Assembly (NCBI RefSeq): GCF_900631615.1
Contig: NZ_LR131273.1
Location: 2,884,850-2,948,849 of the forward strand
Direction of reading: 5' to 3'
Source of the DNA: Tsukamurella paurometabola
Lineage (GTDB): Bacteria > Actinomycetota > Actinomycetes > Mycobacteriales > Mycobacteriaceae
Length of the DNA stretch: 64,000 nt
Part shown: in pieces, positions 57,420 through 64,000 of the stretch
How positions within the stretch are numbered: the stretch's first letter is position 1
Layout of the letters: every line of letters begins with the position of its first letter
Program-made: the position numbers and the translations under genes
Notes under the pieces: generated by a model
The model's input: only the letters and a program-made list of their open reading frames with translations
Told to the model about the DNA's origin: nothing
Databases searched by the model: none

Positions 57420-59869
57420 CCCTCGACACCACCTCGTCCGGTGACGCACCGGTGATGCGGCGTGCCGTCGCGGCCGACGCGATCGCCGACGCGCCCCGCA
57501 TACGGACCGTCACAGGCCTGCTGGCCGACGGTGCGGCCCGCACCCCCGACGCCGAGTTGCTGCGCTTCGGCCCCGAGTCCTGGACCTACCGGCGGTTCGA
57601 CGAGGCGTCGTCGCGGCTCGCGCACCGGCTGATCGCGACCGACGGTATCGCGCCCGGTGATCGCGTCGCGATCATGCTGCCCAACATCGCCGGCTGGCCG
57701 CTCACCTGGATCGCCGCGCTCAAGGCGGGCGCGGTGGCGGTACCCGTCAACTCCGCCTACCGCGCCGCCGACCTGCAGTTCGTGCTCCAGGACTCCGGCG
57801 CGCGGGTGATCGTGACCGACGCCGATCACCTCCCGCTGGTGCGCGAGGTCATCGCCGGCGATCCCGCCCTCGCGGGCGTCGCCGTGGTCGACATCGCCGA
57901 CTCGGCCGACGCCGCGTACCCCGCCGCGCCCCCCGAGGTCCCGGTCGGATCCGACACGCTCGCCAACCTGCAGTACACCTCGGGCACGACCGGGTTCCCT
58001 AAGGCGTGCATGCTGACCCACGACTACTGGACGCGGATCGGCTGGGCCTGCGCCGCGGCCGTCGGACTGGGGCCGGACGACGTCCTGCTCACTGCGCAGC
58101 CCTTCTCCTACATGGACCCGCAGTGGAACACGGTCCTGGCACTCACCACCGCGGCGCCGCTCGTCGTCCTGCCCCGCTTCTCGGCGTCCGGATTCATGGC
58201 CGACGTGCGCCGGCACGGCGCGACGTTCTGCTACGTGCTCGGCTCCATGCCGACGCTCCTGTTCAAGCAGCCGCCGAGCCCCGAGGACCGGGACAACCGC
58301 CTGCGCGCGGTGTTCTGCTCGGCGATCCCCACGGCCCTGCACGCCGACCTGGAGGCCCGGTGGGGCGCACCCTGGCGGGAGGTCTACGGGATGACGGAGA
58401 GCGGCATCGACCTGTTCAGCCCGTTCGACGATGCCGGCGCCGTCGGCAGCGGCACACTCGGACACCCCATCGGCACCAAGCAGATCCGGATCGTCGACGC
58501 CGACGGCGCCGAGGTACCGGCCGGCACGCCCGGCGAGCTCACCGTCGCCGGCGTCCCGATGATGCTCGGGTACTGGAACCGGCCCGAGGCCACGGCCGAG
58601 ACGCTCCGCGGCGGCCGCCTGCACACCGGAGACCTCGCCGTCGTCGACGAGCACGGCGGCATCCGTCTCGCCGGGCGGCTCAAGGACATGGTGCGCCGCG
58701 GCGGCGAGAACGTGGCCGCCGTCGAGGTCGAGGCCGCCCTCGAGCAGGACGACGCCGTCGTCGCCTCCGCCGTCGTCGCCGAACCCGACCCCGTGCTCGG
58801 CGAGGAGGTCAAGGCCTTCGTCCAGCTCGCGCCCGCGATCGCGGCCGAGCACGCGACGGCCGCGGCGATCGTCGCGCGCGTCGGCGAGCGGCTCGCGAGG
58901 TTCAAGGTGCCGCGCTTCGTCGAGTTCGTCACCGACTTCCCGCGCACCCCGTCCCAGCGGGTCGCGAAACCCGCCCTCAAGGCCCGTGCCGCCGAGGTGC
59001 CCGGCACGGTCTTCGACCTGCGCGCCCCGGCGCCGTCGAACGCACCGGCACCGTCGAACAAGGAGAACCCCGTGGAGAACAACGATCCCGTCGAGCAGGT
59101 GCTCGTGGAGGTGGTGCGCGAGGTCGCCGTCATCTCGCTGCGTCGCCCCGACAAGCTCAATGCGCTGACGGTGGGCATGCGCCGCCGTCTCGCCGCCCTC
59201 ATCCGCGAGTACGGGACCGGCGACCGGGTCCGCGGCATCGTGCTCACCGGCACCGGGCGGGCCTTCAGCGCCGGCGAGGACCTCGCCGCGCCGCCGACCG
59301 ATTTCGACGGGATGCGGGACAGCTTCGAGAGCTTCCACGACGTGACCCGCGCCGTGATCGAGACCCGCGTGCCCGTCGTCGCCGCGGTCAACGGGATCGC
59401 CGTCGGCGGCGCCTCGGAGATCACGCTGTGCTGCGACGCACGCATCGGTGTGCCCGAGACCACCTACTTCCAGCCGGAGAACGCTCGGGGGCTGACCATC
59501 TCGAACGCGTCGAGCCTGCTGTTGCCGCGCATCGTCCGCGGGCACGCGATGCGGATGATCCTCGGGTCGGAGCGCATCGACGCCGATGAGGCACTGCGGA
59601 TCGGGCTGCTCGACGAGGTCGTGGACCGGAGTGCGCTCGTGGACCGTGCCGTCGAGACGATCCACGCGTGGACCCCGGAGGGCGCGAACACCACCGCCCT
59701 GCACGTGGCCCTGCTGCGCCCGACGCTCGACGAGATCGAGCGCGCCTTCGCCCGCGAGGACGCTGCGGCTGACGAGGCGTGGCACAGCGGCGCCCTGACC
59801 GCGGGCGTCCAAGGCTTCTGGGACGCCCGCAGCACGCCCGCCGCCGCTACCACCGGAGGAACCCGATGA
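57416..59869 (+). CDS. Acyl-CoA ligase fused in frame to enoyl-CoA hydratase
   Basis: 817 residues in one uninterrupted frame. Residues 1 to about 538 are an AMP-forming acyl-CoA ligase: P-loop YTSGTTGFPKACMLTH, VYGMTESGID, LHTGDLAVVDEHGGIRLAGR, GRLKDMVRRGGENVAAVEVE and the C-terminal catalytic Lys region FPRTPSQRVAKPALK. A linker with APAPSN twice follows. From about residue 553 (VENNDPVEQVLVEVV) it is an enoyl-CoA hydratase/isomerase: LRRPDKLNALTVGMRRRL, GTGRAFSAGEDLAAPP and NGIAVGGASEITLCCDARIG. A good ribosome site and GTG lie at the junction, so the hydratase may also be made alone. Overlaps on both sides are ATGA type. Confidence 0.85.
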   Translation: MTLDTTSSGDAPVMRRAVAADAIADAPRIRTVTGLLADGAARTPDAELLRFGPESWTYRRFDEASSRLAHRLIATDGIAPGDRVAIMLPNIAGWPLTWIAALKAGAVAVPVNSAYRAADLQFVLQDSGARVIVTDADHLPLVREVIAGDPALAGVAVVDIADSADAAYPAAPPEVPVGSDTLANLQYTSGTTGFPKACMLTHDYWTRIGWACAAAVGLGPDDVLLTAQPFSYMDPQWNTVLALTTAAPLVVLPRFSASGFMADVRRHGATFCYVLGSMPTLLFKQPPSPEDRDNRLRAVFCSAIPTALHADLEARWGAPWREVYGMTESGIDLFSPFDDAGAVGSGTLGHPIGTKQIRIVDADGAEVPAGTPGELTVAGVPMMLGYWNRPEATAETLRGGRLHTGDLAVVDEHGGIRLAGRLKDMVRRGGENVAAVEVEAALEQDDAVVASAVVAEPDPVLGEEVKAFVQLAPAIAAEHATAAAIVARVGERLARFKVPRFVEFVTDFPRTPSQRVAKPALKARAAEVPGTVFDLRAPAPSNAPAPSNKENPVENNDPVEQVLVEVVREVAVISLRRPDKLNALTVGMRRRLAALIREYGTGDRVRGIVLTGTGRAFSAGEDLAAPPTDFDGMRDSFESFHDVTRAVIETRVPVVAAVNGIAVGGASEITLCCDARIGVPETTYFQPENARGLTISNASSLLLPRIVRGHAMRMILGSERIDADEALRIGLLDEVVDRSALVDRAVETIHAWTPEGANTTALHVALLRPTLDEIERAFAREDAAADEAWHSGALTAGVQGFWDARSTPAAATTGGTR
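59024..59059 (+). repeat. 18-base tandem duplication in the fusion linker
   Basis: 59024-59041 and 59042-59059 match at 16 of 18 bases and encode APAPSN twice. The duplication lies exactly between the ligase and hydratase parts, where a stop codon would be expected if the genes were once separate. Confidence 0.7.
59060..59074 (+). promoter_or_regulatory. Internal ribosome binding site and GTG at the fusion junction
   Basis: AAGGAG (59060-59065) is followed by six bases and an in-frame GTG (59072-59074), ideal spacing for a start. Initiation here would give a free hydratase of about 265 residues beside the 817-residue fusion. Confidence 0.55.
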
Positions 59870-61017
59870 TCACCACCCGCGCCGCCGTGCTCACCGCCAT
59901 CGGCGAGCCCATGCGGCTCACCGACATCGTCGTCGACGATCCGCAGCCGCACGAGGTTCGCATCGCCGTGACCCACGTGGGGCTGTGCCACAGCGACCTG
60001 CACTACATGACCGGCACCGTCCCCACCGAGCTGCCCGTCGTGGTCGGCCACGAGGTGGCCGGCATCGTCGAGGCCGTCGGCTCCGCGGTCACCGGATTCC
60101 GTCCGGGTGACCGCGTGACCGGCGCGCTGACGCCGTCCTGTGGTGAATGCAGGAACTGCGACGCCGGCCACTCGACCCAGTGCCTGCGGCTCGACGAGAT
60201 CCGGCAGCGACCGCGCCCCGCGTACACGCTGCCGGACGGGACTCCGGTGGCCCGGCTGGGCGACGTGGGCGCGTTCTCCGAGCACATCCTGCTGCGCGCC
60301 AACGCCGTCGTGAAGCTGCCCGACGACGTCTCGACCACGGTCGGCTGCCTCCTCTCGTGCTGCATCGTCACCGGTGTCGGCGCCGTCTTCCGCGGGGCGC
60401 AGGTGCGGGCCGGGTCCACGGTCGCGGTGATCGGCTGCGGCGGCGTCGGTTCCGCCATCATCCAAGGGGCGCGACTGGCGGGTGCCTCCGCGATCGTCGG
60501 CATCGACCTCGACGACGCGCGGCTCGCGGCGGCGCGCACCTACGGCGCCACGCACACCGTCAACGGCACGTCCGACGTGCCGGCGGAGATCCGCGACATC
60601 CTCGGCGACGGCGTGGACTACGCCTTCGAGGCGGTCGGCTCGGCCCGGACAGCCGCCACCGCGCTCGCGGCCGTGCGCGGCACCGGCACCGCGTGCCTCG
60701 TCGGCATCGCCCCGCTGGGCACCGAGCTCGCCGTCCCCGCACACGACTTCTTCTTCACCGAGAAGAAGCTGATCGGCTCGTACATGGGCTCCGGCCAGGC
60801 CCGCGAGGACATCACGCAGTTCGCCCGGCTGTACCAGCAGGGCCGCCTGCTGCTCGACGAGATGGTGACCGAGGTCGTCCCGTTCGAGCGGATCAACGAG
60901 GGCTTCGAGGCCATGAAGTCCGGTGACGTCACGCGCATCGTCGTCGCCATGCCCGCCGCGTCGGACGCCCCCGTCCGAGCCGACGCCCGACCCGAGACCG
61001 CGGAGGCGATCCGATGA
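59866..61017 (+). CDS. Zinc-dependent alcohol dehydrogenase
   Basis: 383-residue medium-chain dehydrogenase. The catalytic zinc ligands are Cys41 in GLCHSDLHYM and His62-Glu63 in VVGHEVAGIVEAVG. The structural zinc site is Cys92, Cys95, Cys98 and Cys106 (CGECRNCDAGHSTQC). The NAD motif is VAVIGCGGVGSAIIQGARLA. It resembles AdhD-type enzymes of the mycobacterial mymA operon. In this operon it would oxidise the alcohol freed by the BVMO and hydrolase. The start overlaps the upstream stop (ATGA). Confidence 0.9.
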   Translation: MITTRAAVLTAIGEPMRLTDIVVDDPQPHEVRIAVTHVGLCHSDLHYMTGTVPTELPVVVGHEVAGIVEAVGSAVTGFRPGDRVTGALTPSCGECRNCDAGHSTQCLRLDEIRQRPRPAYTLPDGTPVARLGDVGAFSEHILLRANAVVKLPDDVSTTVGCLLSCCIVTGVGAVFRGAQVRAGSTVAVIGCGGVGSAIIQGARLAGASAIVGIDLDDARLAAARTYGATHTVNGTSDVPAEIRDILGDGVDYAFEAVGSARTAATALAAVRGTGTACLVGIAPLGTELAVPAHDFFFTEKKLIGSYMGSGQAREDITQFARLYQQGRLLLDEMVTEVVPFERINEGFEAMKSGDVTRIVVAMPAASDAPVRADARPETAEAIR

Positions 61018-62477
61018 CCACCACGAACACCACGCTGGCGCAGCCGCGCAGCTACATCGCCGGCGAGTGGGTCGACTGCGAAACGCTCGACACCTGGAAC
61101 ATCGACCCCAACACGGGCGAGCCGGTGCACCGCATGGTGACCACCGCCCCCGCCGAGCTCGAGCGGGCACTGCAGCTCGCGGAGCGGGTGTACGAGAGCA
61201 CCGACTTCACCGCCGACGACTTCCGGCTCGAGCGCGCCGACGCGCTCGAGCGGGCGGCGGCGAACGTGGAGCAGCGGATCGAGGAGATCGCCCGCATCGA
61301 CGCACTCACCAGCGGCACGGCGATCAGCGCCACGCGCAAGGTCGCGGCGTTCCTGCCGTACCGCCTGCGCGGGGCCGCCGCCGAGGCGCGGACCATCGCC
61401 CGCGTCACCCCGCTCGCCGCCGACGGGCGCGACGTCCGGCTGCACCGGATCCCGTGGGGCCCCGCCGCGATCCTCACGCCGTGGAACGGGCCCAGCTTCA
61501 TCCCCGCGGCGAAGGCAGCCAGCGCGATCGCCGCCGGCTGCCCCGTCCTCCTCAAGCCGTCCGAGCACGCTCCCGCGAGCGCCCAGATCATCGTCGAGGC
61601 GTTCATCGACGCCGGGCTGCCCGACGGGGCCCTCCAACTCGTGCACGGCGCGGGCGACGTCGGTGCGGCACTCACCAGGGACCGGCGCGTCCAGGTGGTG
61701 TCGTTCACGGGCGGCCCCGGCGCGGGCCGTGCCATCGCCCGCGCCGCCGCAGAGGACTTCACGGTCCTCCAGCTCGAGCTGGGCGGCAACAACCCGGCGC
61801 TCGTCCTCGAGGACGCCGACGTGGACGTGGCCGCCGACGGGATCCTCACCGGCATGACCAACCTCAACGGCCAGTGGTGCGAGGGACCGGGCAAGGTGTT
61901 CGCGCCGCACCGGCTCGTACAGCCGCTGCGGGAAGCGTTGATCGCGCGGATCGCGAAGCTGCGGATCGGGCACTCGCTCGACGAGCGCACCGACATCGGC
62001 CCGATCTCCAACGAGCCGCATTACCGCACGCTCCTGCAGCGGATCGACGGCCTGCGCGCGCTGGGCGCCGAAATCGACCAGCCCGGCGAGCCTCCGAGCC
62101 TCGGCGGGTACTTCCTGTCGCCGACGATCGCCACCGGCTCGGACCCCGATCGCACCACCGCCGAGCTGTTCGGTCCGGTGATCTCCCTGCACGGCGTGGA
62201 CTCCGACGAGGAGGCGCTGCGCGCCGCCAACGCGCACCCGTCGGGCCTCGACGCCTACGTCTTCGGCACCGACACCGACCGTGCGATCGCCATCGGCGCC
62301 CGCGTGAAGTCCGGCGAGGTGCGCGTCAACGGCGCGAAGGTCGCCGATCTCGGGGACGATTCGGCCCAGAGCTTCTGGGGACCGTCCGGTATCGGCGGTC
62401 ACGGTCCCGCCGAATCCGTGCGCGTCTTCTGCGGTGACCGGGTGGTCGGCGTCGACTCGCCCGACCTGCCGATGTGA
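61014..62477 (+). CDS. Aldehyde dehydrogenase
   Basis: 487-residue NAD(P)-dependent enzyme. Cys289 is in LNGQWCEGPGK and the general base Glu255 in LQLELGGNNPAL. ILTPWNGPSFIPAAKAASAI, LLKPSEHAP and VVSFTGGPGAGRAI form the cofactor site. The usual N-Q-G-E/Q-x-C-x-A is altered around Cys289 but the nucleophile is kept. It oxidises the aldehyde from the alcohol dehydrogenase, or the gamma-glutamyl aldehyde in a Puu-type route. It is last in the operon and convergent with the PucR gene, 17 bases away. Confidence 0.9.
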   Translation: MTTTNTTLAQPRSYIAGEWVDCETLDTWNIDPNTGEPVHRMVTTAPAELERALQLAERVYESTDFTADDFRLERADALERAAANVEQRIEEIARIDALTSGTAISATRKVAAFLPYRLRGAAAEARTIARVTPLAADGRDVRLHRIPWGPAAILTPWNGPSFIPAAKAASAIAAGCPVLLKPSEHAPASAQIIVEAFIDAGLPDGALQLVHGAGDVGAALTRDRRVQVVSFTGGPGAGRAIARAAAEDFTVLQLELGGNNPALVLEDADVDVAADGILTGMTNLNGQWCEGPGKVFAPHRLVQPLREALIARIAKLRIGHSLDERTDIGPISNEPHYRTLLQRIDGLRALGAEIDQPGEPPSLGGYFLSPTIATGSDPDRTTAELFGPVISLHGVDSDEEALRAANAHPSGLDAYVFGTDTDRAIAIGARVKSGEVRVNGAKVADLGDDSAQSFWGPSGIGGHGPAESVRVFCGDRVVGVDSPDLPM

Positions 62478-62494
62478 GTCCGCGGTGGCCGCCC

Positions 62495-63715
62495 TCAGTC
62501 CCGCAGCTGCACGAGCATGAGGGCGGCCACCACGCTCGCCGCGTTGTCGGCGAGCGGCGCGGGCAGCAGCTGATCGACCCGGGCCAGCCGTCGTTCGACG
62601 GTGTTGCGGTGCGTGTACAGCTTCTCCGCCGCTGCTGACGCGTTGAACCGCTCCCGGACGTACGTCAGTGCCGTGTCCCGGAGGACGGCGTCCGCGGCGG
62701 CGAGATCGCCGAGGGTGTCGGCCACGAACTGATCCGCCTGCGCCATGTCCGCCGTCAGGACCGAGATCAGGGCGACGTCCTCGTACCGCACGACCCGGCG
62801 CGCGGATCCGACGCGGGCCAGGACGCGCTGCGCGGCAAGGGCGTCGAGGTGGCTCCGGCGGAAGCCCTCCAGGTCCCGCCCCGGGCGCCCGAGGGCCACA
62901 CGGATGCCGGCCCGATCGGCGAGCGCGACTTCCGCCGCCTCGACCGAGGGTGCCGTTTCGGCGGGAACCCACACCCACAGCGCGGACGCGCTCGCGTTGA
63001 GCGTGAGCCGCCGGTTGGCGGGGCACACCCGCATCAGCGCCTCGGCCGCCGCGTCGAGACGCGCCGCCTCATCGGAGGTGTCGCTCCAGACGATCGCTGC
63101 GAGGTGACTCCCGGTGAGGGCGTAACCGAGCCGGGCCTCCGCCCGGTCGCGGGCGATCGGGGCGCCCTCGAGCAGCAGTTGGACCGTTGCGTGCCGCTCC
63201 GCGCTGGCTCCGCGGGAGAGCTCGGCGCGTTCCTGTTCGACGTACTCGTCGAGCGCCGCGATCGAATCATCGATGAACGTCGCCATCGACCGCTCGGAGA
63301 CCTTCATCAGCTCCCGCAGCTCGTCGAGGTCGGTCGTCACCGCGAAGCACTCGTCGACCCAGGCCGACCACGCGCCGTGCTGCGCGCCGCGCCACGAGCC
63401 GAGGTCGTGCATGTCCAGGCCGCGCCGCACCACGTCACGGGCGAATTGCAGGATGTCGGGGTCCGTGCTCGGCGGCACCCGCGCGCCCGGGTCCTGCAGG
63501 TTGCCCGAGAGCCAGTGCACCATGTTCGTCTTGTTCATCCGACGGTCCGCGGCCACGAGCTGCGGGTCGTCGAGCACCGTGCGGTAGTCGGCCGATTCGT
63601 GCGCCGCCGCCGTCAGCTCCTCGACCGCGGCGTCCGTCGAGGCGAGCATCCGCTCCGCGACCTCCCGGATCAGCGTCGCGATACGCCGGTCGGGGCGCGG
63701 CCAAGACGAGTCCAT
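62495..63715 (-). CDS. PucR/CdaR-type regulator
   Basis: 406 residues. The C-terminal HTH_30 domain is clear: ALTYVRERFNASAAAEKLYTHRNTVERRLARVDQLL. The middle GGDEF-like PucR region and the N-terminal helical region (RMLASTDAAVEELTAAAHE) complete the usual actinobacterial layout. PucR proteins often activate nearby amine, purine or proline catabolic genes, so this is the probable regulator of the BVMO-to-ALDH operon. TACAGT lies 6 bases before the ATG at 63715 (leaderless type). Confidence 0.86.
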   Translation of the reverse strand: MDSSWPRPDRRIATLIREVAERMLASTDAAVEELTAAAHESADYRTVLDDPQLVAADRRMNKTNMVHWLSGNLQDPGARVPPSTDPDILQFARDVVRRGLDMHDLGSWRGAQHGAWSAWVDECFAVTTDLDELRELMKVSERSMATFIDDSIAALDEYVEQERAELSRGASAERHATVQLLLEGAPIARDRAEARLGYALTGSHLAAIVWSDTSDEAARLDAAAEALMRVCPANRRLTLNASASALWVWVPAETAPSVEAAEVALADRAGIRVALGRPGRDLEGFRRSHLDALAAQRVLARVGSARRVVRYEDVALISVLTADMAQADQFVADTLGDLAAADAVLRDTALTYVRERFNASAAAEKLYTHRNTVERRLARVDQLLPAPLADNAASVVAALMLVQLRD

Positions 63716-63721
63716 CGTCGC

Positions 63722-63727
63722 ACTGTA
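63722..63727 (-). promoter_or_regulatory. -10 element (TACAGT) of the PucR gene, leaderless type
   Basis: Minus-strand TANNNT hexamer with a 6-base spacer to the PucR ATG; no ribosome site. Confidence 0.45.
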
Positions 63728-63781
63728 TCGCCGACCGCCGGGTCCGACGGTGCGATGCGGACCGGCGATGTCGTGACCCGG

Positions 63782-64000
63782 TCAGGCTCCCGTCGCGGCG
63801 TCGTAGTCGGCGCGGGCGCGGTGCACCGCGGGCATGTTGCTCTCGGCCCACCGCTTGAGGTGCTGCACCACCGTGTACAGCGACTCGCCCAACTCGGTGA
63901 TCGTGTAGGTGACCGTGACGGGGACCGTGGCCTCGACGGTGCGGGAGAGGAGGCCGTCGCGCTCGAGCGTGCGCAGCGTCTGGGTGAGCATCTTCTGGCT
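63782..64000 (-). CDS. HxlR-family regulator, 5' end outside window
   Basis: Partial winged-helix protein; 72 residues up to the right edge are visible, opening SQKMLTQTLRTLERDGLLSR, the HxlR recognition helix, then VTVTYTITELGESLYTVVQH with the wing. The C-terminal half is complete; about 35-45 N-terminal residues, including the usual Cys, lie outside. HxlR proteins respond to oxidants or aldehydes. Target unknown. Confidence 0.85.
   Translation of the reverse strand, partial: SQKMLTQTLRTLERDGLLSRTVEATVPVTVTYTITELGESLYTVVQHLKRWAESNMPAVHRARADYDAATGA

Noticed and set aside
56876-59812. 978-codon open frame on the minus strand
   Set aside because: Antisense to PuuD-like and ligase-hydratase genes; translation is rich in Gly, Arg, His and Asp with no domain.

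Overview
The window is about 70% G+C with dense genes and short gaps. It reads as chromosome of a mycolic-acid actinobacterium (order Mycobacteriales). Three blocks match, from memory, the Mycobacterium tuberculosis Rv3013-Rv3035 neighbourhood: a methylglucose lipopolysaccharide (MGLP) type cluster (PQQ-repeat lipoprotein, left-handed-helix acyltransferase, GT4, GH57, methyltransferase), divergent etfBA, and the acyltransferase pair - cysteine desulfurase - mnmA - MetE-like - ligA run ending in an ACT-domain gene. Genus is inference; Tsukamurella or a close relative fits best. No rRNA, tRNA, CRISPR array, phage gene or insertion sequence was seen, and no gap between genes exceeds about 300 bases.

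Layout. 1-2.0 kb: a methionine aminopeptidase cut by the left edge, its XRE partner, and a double-hotdog thioesterase. 2.1-8.6 kb: MGLP-type polysaccharide genes plus a GNAT. 8.8-10.6 kb: etfB-etfA. 10.7-17.7 kb: accessory genes (catalase, secreted protein, two TetR and one MarR regulator, HXXEE membrane protein, MpaB/Lcp-like oxygenase, Nudix). 17.8-24.2 kb: OlsB/PlsC-like acyltransferases, cysteine desulfurase, mnmA, MetE-like protein, ammonium transporter. 24.2-29.7 kb: two small lipoproteins, a ribbon-helix-helix protein, YjbR, an 804-residue secreted protein, an F420 enzyme. 29.8-41.3 kb: ligA, then a complete histidine utilisation locus (IclR, HutC, hutU-I-G converging on hutH-permease), then the ACT gene. 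The hut locus appears to sit inside an otherwise conserved ligA-ACT neighbourhood.

42.0-63.7 kb is catabolic and the least familiar part. A leftward operon holds an OrdL/PuuB-type FAD oxidase, a nitronate monooxygenase-like enzyme, a small membrane protein, a PF12831-type flavoprotein with an N-terminal beta domain, and an acyl-CoA dehydrogenase. It is divergent from a TetR gene and followed by an amine-oxidase-like flavoprotein; palindromes with AGTCG/CGACT arms lie at both outer promoters. Next is a tightly overlapped rightward operon: Baeyer-Villiger monooxygenase, hydrolase, SCP2-like protein, glutamine-synthetase-like ligase, PuuD-like amidase, a CoA ligase fused in frame to an enoyl-CoA hydratase, zinc alcohol dehydrogenase and aldehyde dehydrogenase, closed by a convergent PucR regulator. 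Together the two blocks contain counterparts of PuuA, PuuB, PuuC and PuuD plus a ketone-to-ester-to-acid route, suggesting gamma-glutamylated breakdown of an amine joined to oxidation of its carbon skeleton. This is the best candidate for an undescribed system here.

At least ten start codons have a TANNNT -10 hexamer ending 6 or 7 bases upstream and no Shine-Dalgarno, the arrangement expected for leaderless mRNAs. Several carry an inverted repeat over that promoter, so local autoregulation looks common.
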